Below, piece by piece: positions 1 to 12,549 of a stretch of 64,000 nt of DNA (position 1 is the stretch's first letter; every line of letters starts with the position of its first letter). The DNA comes from Ancylobacter amanitiformis (lineage in GTDB: Bacteria; Pseudomonadota; Alphaproteobacteria; Rhizobiales; Xanthobacteraceae). The position numbers were made by a program, and so were the translations under genes. The stretch lies in assembly GCF_030814815.1 (NCBI RefSeq), contig NZ_JAUSVR010000001.1, forward strand, positions 310,001 to 374,000. Reading direction: 5' to 3'. The notes under the pieces are model-generated. The model ran no database searches. It was not told the DNA's origin and saw only the letters and a program-made list of their open reading frames with translations.

Positions 1-1132
<1,132 letters not shown>

Positions 1133-1156
1133 TCATCCCGGACAGTCGCAGGCCGA

Positions 1157-1193
1157 GCCGGGATCGCACATGGAATGGGCGAGCGATCCCGGC
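1157..1193. repeat. Inverted repeat between pgi and pgm
   Basis: The 11-bp arms gccgggatcgc (1157-1167) and gcgatcccggc (1183-1193) are perfectly complementary around a 15-nt loop. There is no T-run, so this may be an RNA-stabilising hairpin or a fragment of an intergenic palindromic repeat rather than a terminator. Confidence 0.45.
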
Positions 1194-1231
1194 CTGCCGG
1201 CAGCGCCGGCATCCGGGATGACGGCGCGGGA

Positions 1232-2875
<1,644 letters not shown>

Positions 2876-2907
2876 CCGTCTCTCCAAACGTCGATGAGGG
2901 CCCGAGC

Positions 2908-5427
2908 CTACTCGCTCCGGCCCATGCTTTTCTTAACGGCCTCGATCAGCTGCTTGAGCGTGAACGGTTTCGGCAGGAAGCCGAAATCGGCACCCTCTGG
3001 CAGATTCTTCGCGAAGGCTTCCTCGGCATAGCCCGACATGAATATCACCTTGATGTCGGGTCGGGTGCGGCTCAATTCCCGCAGCAGCGTCGGCCCGTCC
3101 ATTTCCGGCATCACCACATCGGACAGCACCAGGTCGACCGCCCCGCCATGCTTGGCCAGAACCTCCAGCGCCTCCACGCCGGAGGCCGCCTCCAGCACCT
3201 GATAGCCGCGAGAGGCGAGGGCGCGCGCCGCGAAGGCCCGCACCGCATCCTCGTCCTCCACCAGCAGCAGCGTGCCGCGCCCGGTGAGATCCGCGCTCTT
3301 GGGCTGCGGCTCCGGCTCGACCACTTTCGGCGCAAGTTCGAGCATATCGGGCACGTGGCGCGGCAGGAACACGCGGAACACCGAGCCGCGGCCGACCTCG
3401 CTCTCCACCTGCAGCGTGCCGCCGGTCTGCTTGACGATGCCGTAGACCGTGGAGAGGCCGAGCCCGGTGCCCTTGCCGACTTCCTTGGTCGAGAAGAACG
3501 GCTCGAAGATCTTGTCGATAATGCCGGGCGGAATGCCGGTGCCGTTATCGGCCACTTCCACCAGCACATGGTCGGCGGGCGGCAGGCCGGCCTCGGCATA
3601 GCGGGCGGCATCCACGGCCGGCACGTTGGCGGTGCGAATGGTGAGCGCCCCGCCCTCCGGCATCGCGTCACGCGCATTGACCGCGAGATTGATGATGACC
3701 TGCTCGAACTGGTTGAGGTCCGCCTTGACCGGCCAGAGATCGCGCCCTTCCTTCACCTCCAGCTTGATCGTCTCGCCCAGCAGCCGGCGCAGCAGCATGG
3801 ACAGGTCGCTCATCACCTCGCCGAGGCTGAGCACCTGCGGCCGCAGCGTCTGCCGGCGCGAGAAGGCGAGCAGCTGGCGCACCAGCCCGGCGGCGCGGTT
3901 GGCGTTCTGCTTGATCTGCATCACATCCTGGAAGGACGGGTCGGTGGGCCGCGAATTGGCCAGCAGCAGGTCGGAATAGCCGATAATGGCGGTGAGCACG
4001 TTGTTGAAATCATGCGCCACGCCGCCCGCCAGCTGGCCGACCGCCTGCATTTTCTGCGACTGGGCGAACTGCGCCTCCAGCGCCCGCTGTTCGGTCGTGT
4101 CGATGGCGTAGACGATCGCCGCCTCGCTGCCGGATTCGCCGTCCTGCACCGGGGAAAGATAGAAGCGCACCGAACGGCCGCCCTCGCGCCCGTCCGTCGT
4201 GTCCACCGGCGCCTCCGGGGCGAGGCCGGTGACGGCGCTGGCGACGGCGGCTTCCAGCGCGGCGCGCGAGGCACCCGTCACCACATCGGCGATCCGCCGC
4301 CGCTCGCCCTCGCGCCCGCCGAAATGGCGCGCGAACTCGGCATTGGCGCGCACGATGCGGCCCTCGCCGTCCACCGTCGCGATGGCGATGGGCGAATTGT
4401 GGAAGAAGCGCGCGAAGCGCACCTCGGCCGCGCGCGCCGGGTCCGCCGCATTGTCCTCGCGGGTGCGGCTCACCACCAGCGTGCGCGAGGCGCCCGGCGT
4501 GCCGTCGGAGGCGAAGGCGACGCGGTGCCAGATGCGCGCCGGCAGGGTCTGGCCATTGCGGCGCTTGAGGTCGAGGTCGAGCACCTCGGTGCGCACCCCG
4601 CCAGGCACCGGCGCGATATTGGTCAACAGCGCCGCCGCCGGTCCCGGCACGAGATCGGCGACGGTGAGCCCGCCCGGCCCGAATTCGGCAAGGTCGTAGC
4701 CCAGCCAGTCCACCAGCGTGGCGTTGATATAGTGGATCGCCCCGCCGGCGGCGGAGAAGAAGCCGGCCGGCGCGTGATCGAGATAATCGATGGCGTGCTG
4801 CAATTCGAGGAAGGCCGTCTCCTGCCGCTCGCGCTCGCGCGTCAGGTCGCTCATCGTCCACACCGTGGCCTTACCCCCGCGCGGGTCCGCCACGGCCGGG
4901 CGGGCGGAGAGCCGGAGCCAGCGCACCGGCTGCCCGGGCACGGCGATGCGCACCTCCTCGGAGAGCGCCTTGCCCTCGCGAATGCCCTGCGACAGCCGAT
5001 AGACCGCCTCGGAGGCATCGGGATCGCTGGTGAACAGCCGCTCGACCGGCCGCGCCTCCTGCGCCTCGGCGGCGCCGGTGATCTCGCAATAGCGCGGATT
5101 GGCGTAGAGCACGCGCCCCAGCGGGTCGACAAGGCTCATGCCCTCGCCGGCGCTGTCGACGATGCGGCGGGCCAGTTCATCGCGCGAATCCGGCGCGCCG
5201 AAGCGCAGCAGGCCGGTTGCATAGGCAAACAGCGCGAACACGCCGATCACCGCGAACCCGGTGAGAAGGCCGATGATCCAGGGGTCCGCCTTGCCACGCC
5301 CGAGCACCAGCAGCGAGGCGACCGCCCCGACCAGCGCCAGCGCGACCACCAGCACCAGCCGAATGCTGCCGCCGATTTCCAGCCGGTTGATCGTGGGATC
5401 GTCGGGTCCGCTGTGCGCCATATCCAT
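2908..5427 (-). CDS. cckA: CckA-type hybrid sensor histidine kinase
   Basis: Membrane hybrid kinase of the alphaproteobacterial cell-cycle phosphorelay; by homology it sends phosphate through ChpT to CtrA and CpdR. Its 839 residues hold two N-terminal membrane helices (about 23-43 and 51-73) and PAS-like modules near 85-195, 205-320 and 335-450. The DHp helix carries AHDFNN (His472), the ATPase carries [23 protein letters not shown] and GKGTGLGL, and the C-terminal receiver has phospho-acceptor Asp770 in LVLSD. CckA is the usual family member with HDFNN, this PAS arrangement and a fused receiver. It is divergent from a FliO-like gene across about 470 bp. Confidence 0.93.
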   Translation of the reverse strand: MDMAHSGPDDPTINRLEIGGSIRLVLVVALALVGAVASLLVLGRGKADPWIIGLLTGFAVIGVFALFAYATGLLRFGAPDSRDELARRIVDSAGEGMSLVDPLGRVLYANPRYCEITGAAEAQEARPVERLFTSDPDASEAVYRLSQGIREGKALSEEVRIAVPGQPVRWLRLSARPAVADPRGGKATVWTMSDLTRERERQETAFLELQHAIDYLDHAPAGFFSAAGGAIHYINATLVDWLGYDLAEFGPGGLTVADLVPGPAAALLTNIAPVPGGVRTEVLDLDLKRRNGQTLPARIWHRVAFASDGTPGASRTLVVSRTREDNAADPARAAEVRFARFFHNSPIAIATVDGEGRIVRANAEFARHFGGREGERRRIADVVTGASRAALEAAVASAVTGLAPEAPVDTTDGREGGRSVRFYLSPVQDGESGSEAAIVYAIDTTEQRALEAQFAQSQKMQAVGQLAGGVAHDFNNVLTAIIGYSDLLLANSRPTDPSFQDVMQIKQNANRAAGLVRQLLAFSRRQTLRPQVLSLGEVMSDLSMLLRRLLGETIKLEVKEGRDLWPVKADLNQFEQVIINLAVNARDAMPEGGALTIRTANVPAVDAARYAEAGLPPADHVLVEVADNGTGIPPGIIDKIFEPFFSTKEVGKGTGLGLSTVYGIVKQTGGTLQVESEVGRGSVFRVFLPRHVPDMLELAPKVVEPEPQPKSADLTGRGTLLLVEDEDAVRAFAARALASRGYQVLEAASGVEALEVLAKHGGAVDLVLSDVVMPEMDGPTLLRELSRTRPDIKVIFMSGYAEEAFAKNLPEGADFGFLPKPFTLKQLIEAVKKSMGRSE

Positions 5428-5900
5428 GCCGGCCGGCTTCGCCCGGCAACGCCGCCTGCGCGGAACGATTCAATTGCCCTTCTTGGTGCCCGAGGCGGAA
5501 CAGCGGGGCAAGGGGCGATTCGGCCGGCATGCCCGGAAATGCGGGAAGGGCGGGAGGATCGCTCACCCGACCGTCGCGCCCGTGCATCCACGCAATCCCG
5601 CCGCGCCCGAACCCCGCGCGTTTCAACATGAACGCCCCGAGCCCGATGCCCATCGCCGGCACGATTGCCGTGCGCCCCTGCCCTGCGCACTTGCCGTGCG
5701 CGACCATCCGGGAGACAAAGGAGGGTGGCGGGGAATGCGCGCAGGCGCCCCCGCCGCGTGGAGCGCCGGCGGATCGGCAAAAAGGCCTTCCGCAGGCCGA
5801 TGGCGTTCCAGGATACTGTGTCGGGCGTAGGGTTTGAGAGCGCTTTTGCGTCGTTCGGCAGGATCTGTCCGGACGGAGAGGGCTCGGGCAGGAGAGCGCG
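5428..5900. other. Divergent intergenic region between cckA and the FliO-like gene
   Basis: This 473-bp gap must hold the promoters for both divergent genes. No convincing operator, RNA or start-supported small ORF was found. Open frames crossing it run into cckA or the FliO-like gene in the wrong frame. A ggagag ribosome-binding site for the rightward gene lies at 5891-5896. Confidence 0.5.
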
Positions 5901-5903
5901 TTG

Positions 5904-6902
5904 ATGTTGGACTCCCTGATGACGGCGAACAGCAATAGCGGGCTGCTGCTGGTGGCCGGCGGCGTGCTGCTGCTCATCCTGCTCGTGGTGCTGCTCGGCC
6001 GGCGCAAGCGGCGGCAGGCGCACACGCTGGCGGTGGGCCATCGCCTGGCCATTGTCGATCAGGTTCCCATCGATGAGACCCGCCGTCTGGTGTTGATCCA
6101 GCGTGACGACATCCAGCACCTCGTCATTCTGGGCGGTGGCAGCGATTTTCTGGTGGAAAGCGGCATTCCCACCGCCCGCACCCACGCCGCGGCGCGGATC
6201 CACGATGCGGCGCATCCGCCCGCGCCGGCTCTTGCCCAGCCGCCCGCCCAGCCGCCCGCCCCGATTCCGGCGATCGCCCCGCTCGATCCGACGCCCGAAT
6301 TCGCGCGTCCCGCGCCCGTTCGCCCCGCGCCGCCACGGGCCGCCGCCGAGCCGCCCCCCCGTCCGCTCGACATGACGTCGACGCCCCTCGCCCCTGTCCA
6401 GGCGACGCCGGCCGCCGCGCGCGCCCCCTCGGGGCCGGACATCGTGCGCCAGCGCGCGACCCCGCAGGCGCGGCCGGAGCCGGCCACGCGTGGCGAGCCG
6501 GCCCTGGAGCCCCCTCCGCCCCCGCCGCCGTCCGATCAGGTGGTGCGCGTCGCCATCAAGGTCGATCCCCAGTCGGGCGGCATGGCCGAGCAACTGGAGG
6601 AGGCGCTGCGCCGTCCGACCAACCTGCCCAACCCGCTCCGTGGACTGGCCGCGGCCGGAGCTGCGGCCGCGCCAGCGACACCAGCGCGCGCGGCGCCTGA
6701 AATCCCGCCAATAACGGCCGGGCCGGAGGGCGATGTCGCGCCGATTCCGGAAGTGCTGCCGCCGGCGGCTGCCGGCCCGTCGGAAAGCCGCACGCCCGAG
6801 GTATTGTCCCCCTCGGCGATCGACCGCCCGGCCGGCCCGATCGATGATTCGTTCGAAGCCGAGATGGCCAGTCTCCTCGGCCGCGCCCGTCGCGGCACCT
6901 GA
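5904..6902 (+). CDS. FliO-like single-pass membrane protein with a long Pro/Ala-rich tail
   Basis: A 332-residue protein with one strong membrane helix (about residues 13-35), a basic cluster GRRKRRQ, then a small globular part with AVGHRLAIVDQVPIDETRRL and DDIQHLVILGG. The latter resembles the FliO domain and is the basis of the call. The remaining 230 residues are rich in Pro, Ala and Glu and look disordered. FliO assists assembly of the flagellar export gate, but this gene stands beside cckA rather than in a flagellar operon, so its role here is uncertain. The ATG at 5904 follows ggagag; a TTG lies one codon earlier. Confidence 0.7.
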   Translation: MLDSLMTANSNSGLLLVAGGVLLLILLVVLLGRRKRRQAHTLAVGHRLAIVDQVPIDETRRLVLIQRDDIQHLVILGGGSDFLVESGIPTARTHAAARIHDAAHPPAPALAQPPAQPPAPIPAIAPLDPTPEFARPAPVRPAPPRAAAEPPPRPLDMTSTPLAPVQATPAAARAPSGPDIVRQRATPQARPEPATRGEPALEPPPPPPPSDQVVRVAIKVDPQSGGMAEQLEEALRRPTNLPNPLRGLAAAGAAAAPATPARAAPEIPPITAGPEGDVAPIPEVLPPAAAGPSESRTPEVLSPSAIDRPAGPIDDSFEAEMASLLGRARRGT

Positions 6903-7399
6903 GGCGTCGGCGCTCTCGACTGACGGTGCGGGGACGGAGGCGATCCGCCCCGCCTCCGCCAGCCGCGCCCCACCCGCGCGATGCCGGCTTGCGCCACCGA
7001 CCGGAAACACTCGACGCGGACCACTCAACACGGGCACTCGACGCGGACCACTCGGCCCGAGCCGCCCCAGCGGCGAAAAGAGCCCCCACGAGCGGATGGC
7101 GGGGACCAGTTGCCCGCCCGACCCGCCCGCCGCACCCGCCTGGCGATCGCCATCAGTCTTCCCGGCCGTGCCTGCGCCACGTCGCGCGCGCCAAGAAACC
7201 AACGCGCCCCGGGGAATAGCCGGCCGACCGACCGCCGCCGATTGGCGGGGCCACGCGGACCCGTCACACTTGCCCGACGGGCCTGCGGCACCCCGCAAGC
7301 ATGGGACCTGGCAAAGCATGCGGTCTGGCGAAAATGGGCCCGCCGCATGGACGGACGTTCCGCACCAATGCTCCCCCGCTCCGCCCGCGGCGTTCGTGC
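6903..7399. other. Gene-poor intergenic stretch after the FliO-like gene
   Basis: About 500 bp between the stop of the FliO-like gene and the dksA terminator. The open frames here have no ribosome-binding sites or recognisable sequence and look random. The only structure seen is a 19-bp direct repeat at 7008-7026 and 7035-7053. Confidence 0.5.
7008..7053. repeat. 19-bp direct repeat, 27-bp period
   Basis: Two identical copies of cactcgacgcggaccactc occupy 7008-7026 and 7035-7053, separated by 8 bp. The repeat lies in non-coding DNA between convergent genes and has no evident function. Confidence 0.8.
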
Positions 7400-7434
7400 A
7401 AAGAAAATGGCGGCCCGCTGGAGCGGACCGCCAT
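7400..7434 (-). terminator. Rho-independent terminator of dksA
   Basis: On the minus strand, atggcggtccgct pairs with agcgggccgccat (one G-T wobble, very short loop) and is followed directly by ttttcttt. It lies about 50 bp past the dksA stop. Confidence 0.85.
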
Positions 7435-7482
7435 GTCACTACATCGTCGCTACATCCGCGAGCGCGTGCCGGCCGCACGCTG

Positions 7483-7899
7483 TCAATCGTCGCGGTAGAC
7501 CCGCTCGCGCCGCTCGTGCCGCTCCTGCGCCTCGATCGACAGCGTGGCGATCGGGCGGGCTTCGAGGCGCTTGAGCGTGATCGGCTCGCCTGTCTCCTCG
7601 CAATAGCCGTAGCTGCCATCGTCGATGCGCTCGAGCGCGGAATCGATCTTCGCGATCAGCTTGCGCTGCCGGTCACGGGCCCGCAATTCGATGGCGCGAT
7701 CGGTTTCAGACGATGCGCGATCGGCGATATCCGGGTGGTTCTGGTTTTCGTCCTGCAGGTGCTGAAGGGTCTCGCGAGCCTCGCGCAGGATGTCGTCCTT
7801 CCAATGCAGCAGCTTCTGGCGGAAATATTCCCGCTGCCGCTCGTTCATGAAAGGCTCGTCCTCGCGGGGGCGATATTCCTGGTCGATCTCTACCGACAT
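7483..7899 (-). CDS. dksA: DksA/TraR-family RNA polymerase-binding transcription factor
   Basis: A 138-residue protein that, by family, inserts a coiled coil into the RNA polymerase secondary channel and works with ppGpp to control rRNA and stress promoters. The N-terminal helix pair carries MNERQREYFRQKLLHWKDD, and the C-terminal zinc-finger-like region reads YGYCEETGEPITLKRLEARP followed by IATLSIEAQERHE. Only the first of the four canonical zinc cysteines remains; the others are Thr, Ile and Thr-like positions. This pattern is known for non-zinc, thiol-independent DksA proteins and is common in alphaproteobacteria. The start at 7899 fits the family length. Confidence 0.93.
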   Translation of the reverse strand: MSVEIDQEYRPREDEPFMNERQREYFRQKLLHWKDDILREARETLQHLQDENQNHPDIADRASSETDRAIELRARDRQRKLIAKIDSALERIDDGSYGYCEETGEPITLKRLEARPIATLSIEAQERHERRERVYRDD

Positions 7900-8126
7900 C
7901 GGCCCTCGTCCTCGTGTTCGGGGGGTACCCGTCTTGGGCGGTGCTTATAGCGTCACCCAAGCCCCCGTACAACATTTCTCGTCGTCATCATCACGACATG
8001 AAATGCTGGATTTTTCAGCATCTTGCGCGCCGAAAACGAGCAGAGGAGAGCGGGACGGTGCGCGAGCGCGGATCCATCCATGGCTCCTGCGCCGCACAAC
8101 CGCAGATGCGCTGCCTTGCGCCTCAA

Positions 8127-8144
8127 CGGCGCGGCAACGCGCCG
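8127..8144. terminator. Possible weak hairpin after the MipA-type gene
   Basis: A 7-bp stem (cggcgcg / cgcgccg) closes a 4-nt loop 5 bp past the stop at 8149. There is no T-run, so termination is unproven. Confidence 0.35.
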
Positions 8145-8148
8145 CGCC

Positions 8149-9015
8149 TCACTGGAAGCCGAGGAAGAAGGTGTAGGAGAGCGACACGCCGGCCTGGAAC
8201 TGGTTGCGGTCGCCATTCACCGCGACGATCGGGCTGTCGGCGGCATCGTCGAGGAGATAGGAGTACTCGCCGAACACCGAGCCGGTGATGTTCTGGGTGA
8301 AGCGCTTGGAAATCTGCCCGCCGAAGCCGACCGAATAGATGCCGCCGCCCGCCTTGTAGGGCGTGAGATTGTTGCCGAGTTGCTGGGCAATGGCGGCCTC
8401 GCCGGCGGTGACGCCGTAATAGGTGTCGATAAAGCCGGAGCTCGCCAGCGTCATGCGCGGACCGGCCGAGAAGGTGGCCCCGCCCAGCGAATCACTGAAG
8501 TAGATTCCGTCAGCGGCGAGATTCGCCACCACGCCCTCGAACCCGCCGAAGCCGTACAGCACTTCAGCGCGCAGGCGCATCCAGTCCACCGGATACCACT
8601 GGCCGTAGCCACCGATCTGGTAGGCGTAGTCAATGTCCTTGAGGCCGCGCAGGTTCACCGAATCAGAGGCGTCGCGCTTCCAGTTCAGCGAACCGACAAT
8701 ACCCAGCTCGACCGGGCCGGTATCCCACAGCGCGATGCTGGGGTTGTCCTTGAAGCTGTTGAACTCGCTCAGCTTGTTGGCCCGCGCGATGCTGAACAGC
8801 GGCCGGGCCGCGAACTCGTAATCGTCGGAGCCGTAATAATTGGGCTGGGCGAACATGTACGCGCCGACCGTGACGGTCCATTCCTGGTCGGTCGAGGCCT
8901 CGACCGGCGCCTTCGTGGCCATGGACGCGGAGCCCACGTCGGCCGCCTGCGCCGCCACCGAAAAACCGATCAGGCCCGCGATCGTCACAACACTCGATAC
9001 ATTCAGCGATCGCAT
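8149..9015 (-). CDS. MipA/OmpV-family outer-membrane beta-barrel protein
   Basis: A 288-residue outer-membrane protein. The start at 9015 gives a clean Sec signal peptide ending at AAQA-AD (about residues 1-25); the frame is open for another 31 codons upstream, but those residues do not look like a leader. The mature part has alternating aromatic and polar barrel strands, YYGSDDYEFAARPL near the N-terminus and the C-terminal YTFFLGFQ. MipA-type proteins are scaffold-like or stress-responsive barrels with no defined substrate. It is divergent from the SixA-type phosphatase across about 200 bp. Confidence 0.88.
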   Translation of the reverse strand: MRSLNVSSVVTIAGLIGFSVAAQAADVGSASMATKAPVEASTDQEWTVTVGAYMFAQPNYYGSDDYEFAARPLFSIARANKLSEFNSFKDNPSIALWDTGPVELGIVGSLNWKRDASDSVNLRGLKDIDYAYQIGGYGQWYPVDWMRLRAEVLYGFGGFEGVVANLAADGIYFSDSLGGATFSAGPRMTLASSGFIDTYYGVTAGEAAIAQQLGNNLTPYKAGGGIYSVGFGGQISKRFTQNITGSVFGEYSYLLDDAADSPIVAVNGDRNQFQAGVSLSYTFFLGFQ

Positions 9016-9217
9016 GGTCCAGACCCCGTGAATTCCCATTGCCCATTTCTTACATGATGATGACGCAACATTGGTTGCCGAAAAGTCACTTTCGTTCAAT
9101 GCATGCATCCCCCGCGTTCAGATCGCGTGCGCCTCATCGTCCCACCTCGCCGATCTCCGTCCCGCTCACCATATATGGGACGGTGTCCGCCCTCCTCTCC
9201 CCGACCGTGAGTGACCG

Positions 9218-9730
9218 ATGCTTCGCCTCCTGCTGCTCCGCCATGCCAAATCCGCCTGGCCCGAGGGTGTCCGCGACCGTGACCGCCCGCTCGCCGCGCG
9301 CGGCGAGCGCGGGGCCGCGGCGATGGGTGCCTACATGGCCGAGCAGGGCCTGATTCCCGCCCATGCGCTGGTGTCTCCGGCGCGGCGCACCCTGGAGACC
9401 TGGGACATTGCGACGCGGCACTGGCCCGCCCACCAGCCGCCGGCCTTCGAGGACGCGATCTACGAGGCCTCCACCGATGCCCTGCTCGGCGTCATCCGCG
9501 GCCAGAGCGCCCGCTCCCCGCTGCTGCTGCTCGGCCACAATCCCGGACTGGAAGGCCTCGCTGCGCTGCTGCTGAAGCGCGCCCATCGGGCCAAGGTGCT
9601 GCCGAAATACCCGACCGGGGCCCTCGCCGTGATCGACCTGCCGGTCGAGGACTGGAGCCAGGTGGCGACCGGCGAAGGCACGCTGGAGCGCTTCGTCACG
9701 CCCCGCGCGCTCGGCGTCGCCAAGGATTGA
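9218..9730 (+). CDS. SixA-type histidine phosphatase
   Basis: A 170-residue single-domain member of the phosphoglycerate-mutase-like histidine phosphatase superfamily. The catalytic LRHAKS motif (His9) is at the N-terminus, the supporting SPARRTLETW arginine follows, and GHNPGLE supplies the second histidine. SixA proteins dephosphorylate phosphohistidine, for example on phosphotransfer or nitrogen-PTS proteins; the real substrate here is unknown. It begins the rightward cluster with ycjX and the YcjF-like gene. Confidence 0.88.
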   Translation: MLRLLLLRHAKSAWPEGVRDRDRPLAARGERGAAAMGAYMAEQGLIPAHALVSPARRTLETWDIATRHWPAHQPPAFEDAIYEASTDALLGVIRGQSARSPLLLLGHNPGLEGLAALLLKRAHRAKVLPKYPTGALAVIDLPVEDWSQVATGEGTLERFVTPRALGVAKD

Positions 9731-9793
9731 GGGCAGCCCTCCACGAGACGCGATGAAAATCTTCGCGGGCTGGAATCACAGAAGGATTTGGCG

Positions 9794-11257
9794 TTGCCCT
9801 CCTGGTACGCGGACCTGATCGACGAGGCCCGGCTCACGGCGCAGACCCTGCTCGACCGGGCCGAGGACCTCGCCAACCCGACGCTTCGCCTCGGCATCAC
9901 CGGCCTGTCGCGCGCGGGCAAGACGGTGTTCACCACCGCGCTCGTGCATGCGCTGATACGCGGCGGGCGCCTGCCCGTTTTCCGCGCCATGCATGAAGGG
10001 CGCATTGCCGGTGCGCGGCTGGAGCCGCAGCCCGACGACGACGTGCCGCGTTTCGACTATGAGGGCCATCTGGCGACGCTGGTCGAGGATCGCCGCTGGC
10101 CGGAATCGACCCGGCGCATCAGCGAATTGCGGCTCGCCATCGACTACGCTCCGGCGCGTGGCGGGCGGCGCACGCTCATTCTCGACATTGTCGATTATCC
10201 CGGCGAATGGCTGCTGGACCTGCCGCTGCTCGACCAGGACTACGCCGCGTTTGCCAGCGCGAGCCTCGCTCTCGCCCGCGCGCCGGCGCGGCTGCCGCTG
10301 GCCGCGCCCTTCCTCGCGGCGCTGGCGGCCACCGATCCGCGCGCGCCGGCGGAGGAGGGCAAGGCGCGCCAGCTTGCCGGGCTTTTCACCGACTATCTCG
10401 CCGCCTGCCGCGCCGAGGCGGTGTCGATGAGCCTGCTGCCGCCCGGCCGCTTCCTCATGCCGGGTGATCTCGAGGGTTCGCCCGCTCTCACCTTCGCCCC
10501 GCTCGACATTGCCGGTGCCGGGGAGCCCGCGCCCGGCTCGCTGCACGCCATGATGCAGCGCCGCTATGAGGCCTATAAGGACACCATCGTCCGGCCCTTC
10601 TTCCGCGACCATTTCGCCCGGCTCGACCGGCAGATCGTGCTGATCGACGTGCTGGCCGCGCTCAATGCCGGGCCGGCCGCGCTGGCCGACCTCGAATCCG
10701 CGCTGGACGGCATCCTGCGGGCGTTCCGCATCGGCCGGAACTCATGGCTGTCCGCCCTGTTCCGCCACCGCATCGGCAAGGTGCTGTTCGCCGCCACCAA
10801 GGCGGACCACCTGCACCACACCAGCCATGATCCGCTAGAGGCGATCCTGCGCCGCCTGGTGGAGCGGGCATTGTCCCGCGCCGAGGGCGCCGGGGCGGAG
10901 ATCGACGTCGTCGCGCTGGCCGCCGTGCGCGCCACCCGCGAGGCCATGGTGAAGCGCGGCCGCGCCCATCTGCCGGCCATTGTCGGCGTGCCTGAGGCCG
11001 GGCAGCACGGCGCCGATGCATTTGACGGGCTGGCGGAAGCCGCCGTCTTCCCCGGCGACCTGCCGGAAAACCCGGCCGCGCTGTTCGATCCCGAGCTGGG
11101 ATTCAAGGGCCTGTCGGATGCGGCCGGCGGCGATTTCCGCTTCCTGCGCTTCCGCCCGCCACCCGTCACCCGCAATGGCAAGGGCGAGGCGCTGGCGCTG
11201 CCGCACATACGTCTCGATCGCGCGCTGGAATTCCTGCTCGGAGACCGGCTGACATGA
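9794..11257 (+). CDS. ycjX: YcjX-family P-loop GTPase-like protein
   Basis: A protein of about 487 residues with the P-loop GLSRAGKT near the N-terminus (about residues 37-44), DIVDYPGEW as a Walker-B-like segment, and FAATKADHLHH as a likely base-recognition loop. These are hallmarks of the YcjX (DUF463) family, a stress-associated GTP-binding family of uncertain role. The start is uncertain: GAAGGA at 9781-9786 is well spaced for a TTG at 9794, while the TTG at 9788 is too close. It is followed after 67 bp by the YcjF-like gene, the usual partner. Confidence 0.92.
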   Translation: MPSWYADLIDEARLTAQTLLDRAEDLANPTLRLGITGLSRAGKTVFTTALVHALIRGGRLPVFRAMHEGRIAGARLEPQPDDDVPRFDYEGHLATLVEDRRWPESTRRISELRLAIDYAPARGGRRTLILDIVDYPGEWLLDLPLLDQDYAAFASASLALARAPARLPLAAPFLAALAATDPRAPAEEGKARQLAGLFTDYLAACRAEAVSMSLLPPGRFLMPGDLEGSPALTFAPLDIAGAGEPAPGSLHAMMQRRYEAYKDTIVRPFFRDHFARLDRQIVLIDVLAALNAGPAALADLESALDGILRAFRIGRNSWLSALFRHRIGKVLFAATKADHLHHTSHDPLEAILRRLVERALSRAEGAGAEIDVVALAAVRATREAMVKRGRAHLPAIVGVPEAGQHGADAFDGLAEAAVFPGDLPENPAALFDPELGFKGLSDAAGGDFRFLRFRPPPVTRNGKGEALALPHIRLDRALEFLLGDRLT

Positions 11258-11261
11258 GCCC

Positions 11262-11283
11262 CCCTGTCCCTGTCCCTGTCCCT
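11262..11283. repeat. Hexanucleotide tandem repeat ccctgt
   Basis: About 3.7 copies of a 6-bp unit lie in the short gap between ycjX and the YcjF-like gene. Length variation would change the spacing between the genes but not a reading frame. Confidence 0.8.
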
Positions 11284-11324
11284 TTGCCGCTGCCCCCGCG
11301 CCGCGCGCCCACACCGGACATGCC

Positions 11325-12383
11325 ATGACCGACCGCACCCCGCGCCGCCCCCAGGCCTTCCGCCTTGACGACCCCGGCGTCGTGCTGGCCGAGGAAGGCC
11401 GCGCCGCGCCGCGCGGGGCCATCGTCGTCACTCCCGCGCCCGCGATGCCGGAGGCGGCGGAAGACGTGCCGCTACCCGCGCCACCGCCGCGCAGTTCCTT
11501 CTGGGGCAAGCTGTTCTGGGGCGGGCTCGGCGGGCTGGTCAGCCTCGGGCTGGGCCTTGCCGTGTCGAAGCTGATCGAGGACCTGTTCACCCGGGCCGAC
11601 TGGCTCGGCTATACCGGCCTCGCCTTCGCCGCGGCCCTGGCGGCCGCCACCCTCGCCATACTCGGCCGCGAGATGTTCGGCCTCCTGCGGCTGAATACGC
11701 TCAACCGCGTGCGCGAGAAGGCGGCATTGGCGATCCTCAAGGACGACCGCGCCCTCGCCGCCGCGGTGACGCAGGAACTGCTGGCGCTGACCAAATCCTC
11801 GCCGCGACTGTTTCGCGCCCGCACCGAGCTGGGCGCCCACCTCGACGCCATCATCGACGGAGCGGATCTGGTGCGGCTGACCGAGCGCCAGTTGATGGCG
11901 CCGCTCGACGCGGAGGCGACACGGCTGGTATCCGGCGCGGCCAAGCGCGTCTCGGTCGTCACCGCCGTCTCACCACGCGCGGCCGTGGATCTCATCTTCG
12001 TGCTGGTCACGGCCATCGGGCTGGTGCGGCGGCTGGCCGAGCTCTATGGCGGGCGGCCTGGCGCGCTCGGAATGCTGCGGCTGTTCCGGCAGGTTCTGGC
12101 CCATCTCGCCGTCACCGGCGGCATGGCGGCGGGCGATTCGCTGATCCAGCAGGTGGTCGGCCATGGCCTCGCCGCCAAGCTCTCCGCCCGGCTCGGCGAG
12201 GGCGTGGTGAACGGCCTGCTCACCGCCCGGCTCGGCCTCGCCGCCATCGAGGTGACGCGCCCGCTGCCCTTCGCCGCCCTGCCCGCTCCGGCGCTGAGGG
12301 ACGTTGCCTCCGGCCTCATCAGCCGTGGCGAGGACGACGAGCCGAAAACGCCGTTGAGACAACCGCCTGCGCCAGGATCGTGA
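11325..12383 (+). CDS. YcjF-like (TIGR01620-type) inner-membrane protein
   Basis: A 352-residue membrane protein with a Pro/Ala-rich cytoplasmic N-terminus, two membrane helices (about 62-83 and 93-114), a charged helical middle, and a further hydrophobic segment near AVDLIFVLVTAIGLV. This layout and its position after ycjX identify the YcjF family. The function is unknown; the pair is thought to act in envelope or general stress. Confidence 0.87.
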   Translation: MTDRTPRRPQAFRLDDPGVVLAEEGRAAPRGAIVVTPAPAMPEAAEDVPLPAPPPRSSFWGKLFWGGLGGLVSLGLGLAVSKLIEDLFTRADWLGYTGLAFAAALAAATLAILGREMFGLLRLNTLNRVREKAALAILKDDRALAAAVTQELLALTKSSPRLFRARTELGAHLDAIIDGADLVRLTERQLMAPLDAEATRLVSGAAKRVSVVTAVSPRAAVDLIFVLVTAIGLVRRLAELYGGRPGALGMLRLFRQVLAHLAVTGGMAAGDSLIQQVVGHGLAAKLSARLGEGVVNGLLTARLGLAAIEVTRPLPFAALPAPALRDVASGLISRGEDDEPKTPLRQPPAPGS

Positions 12384-12549
12384 CTCAACCTCTGAGATGG
12401 CGCGGCGCCCGGGTGGGCCGGTCTGGACCGGTCTGGGCCGAACATGCCGGGCCCGCCGACGGAGAAGATGAGGAAGCTTCTCCGCTCACGCCGGCAACGA
12501 CCTGACCGGACTCGGCAATCTTCCAGGAGCCGAGGGCTCCGGCGGCGCC

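Noticed and set aside
3148-5631. 827-codon plus-strand open frame over cckA
   Set aside because: Low-complexity His/Arg/Gly-rich translation, no domain, antisense to a clear kinase.
5247-7619. 790-codon minus-strand open frame across cckA, FliO-like gene and dksA
   Set aside because: Crosses three supported genes in other frames and has no domain.
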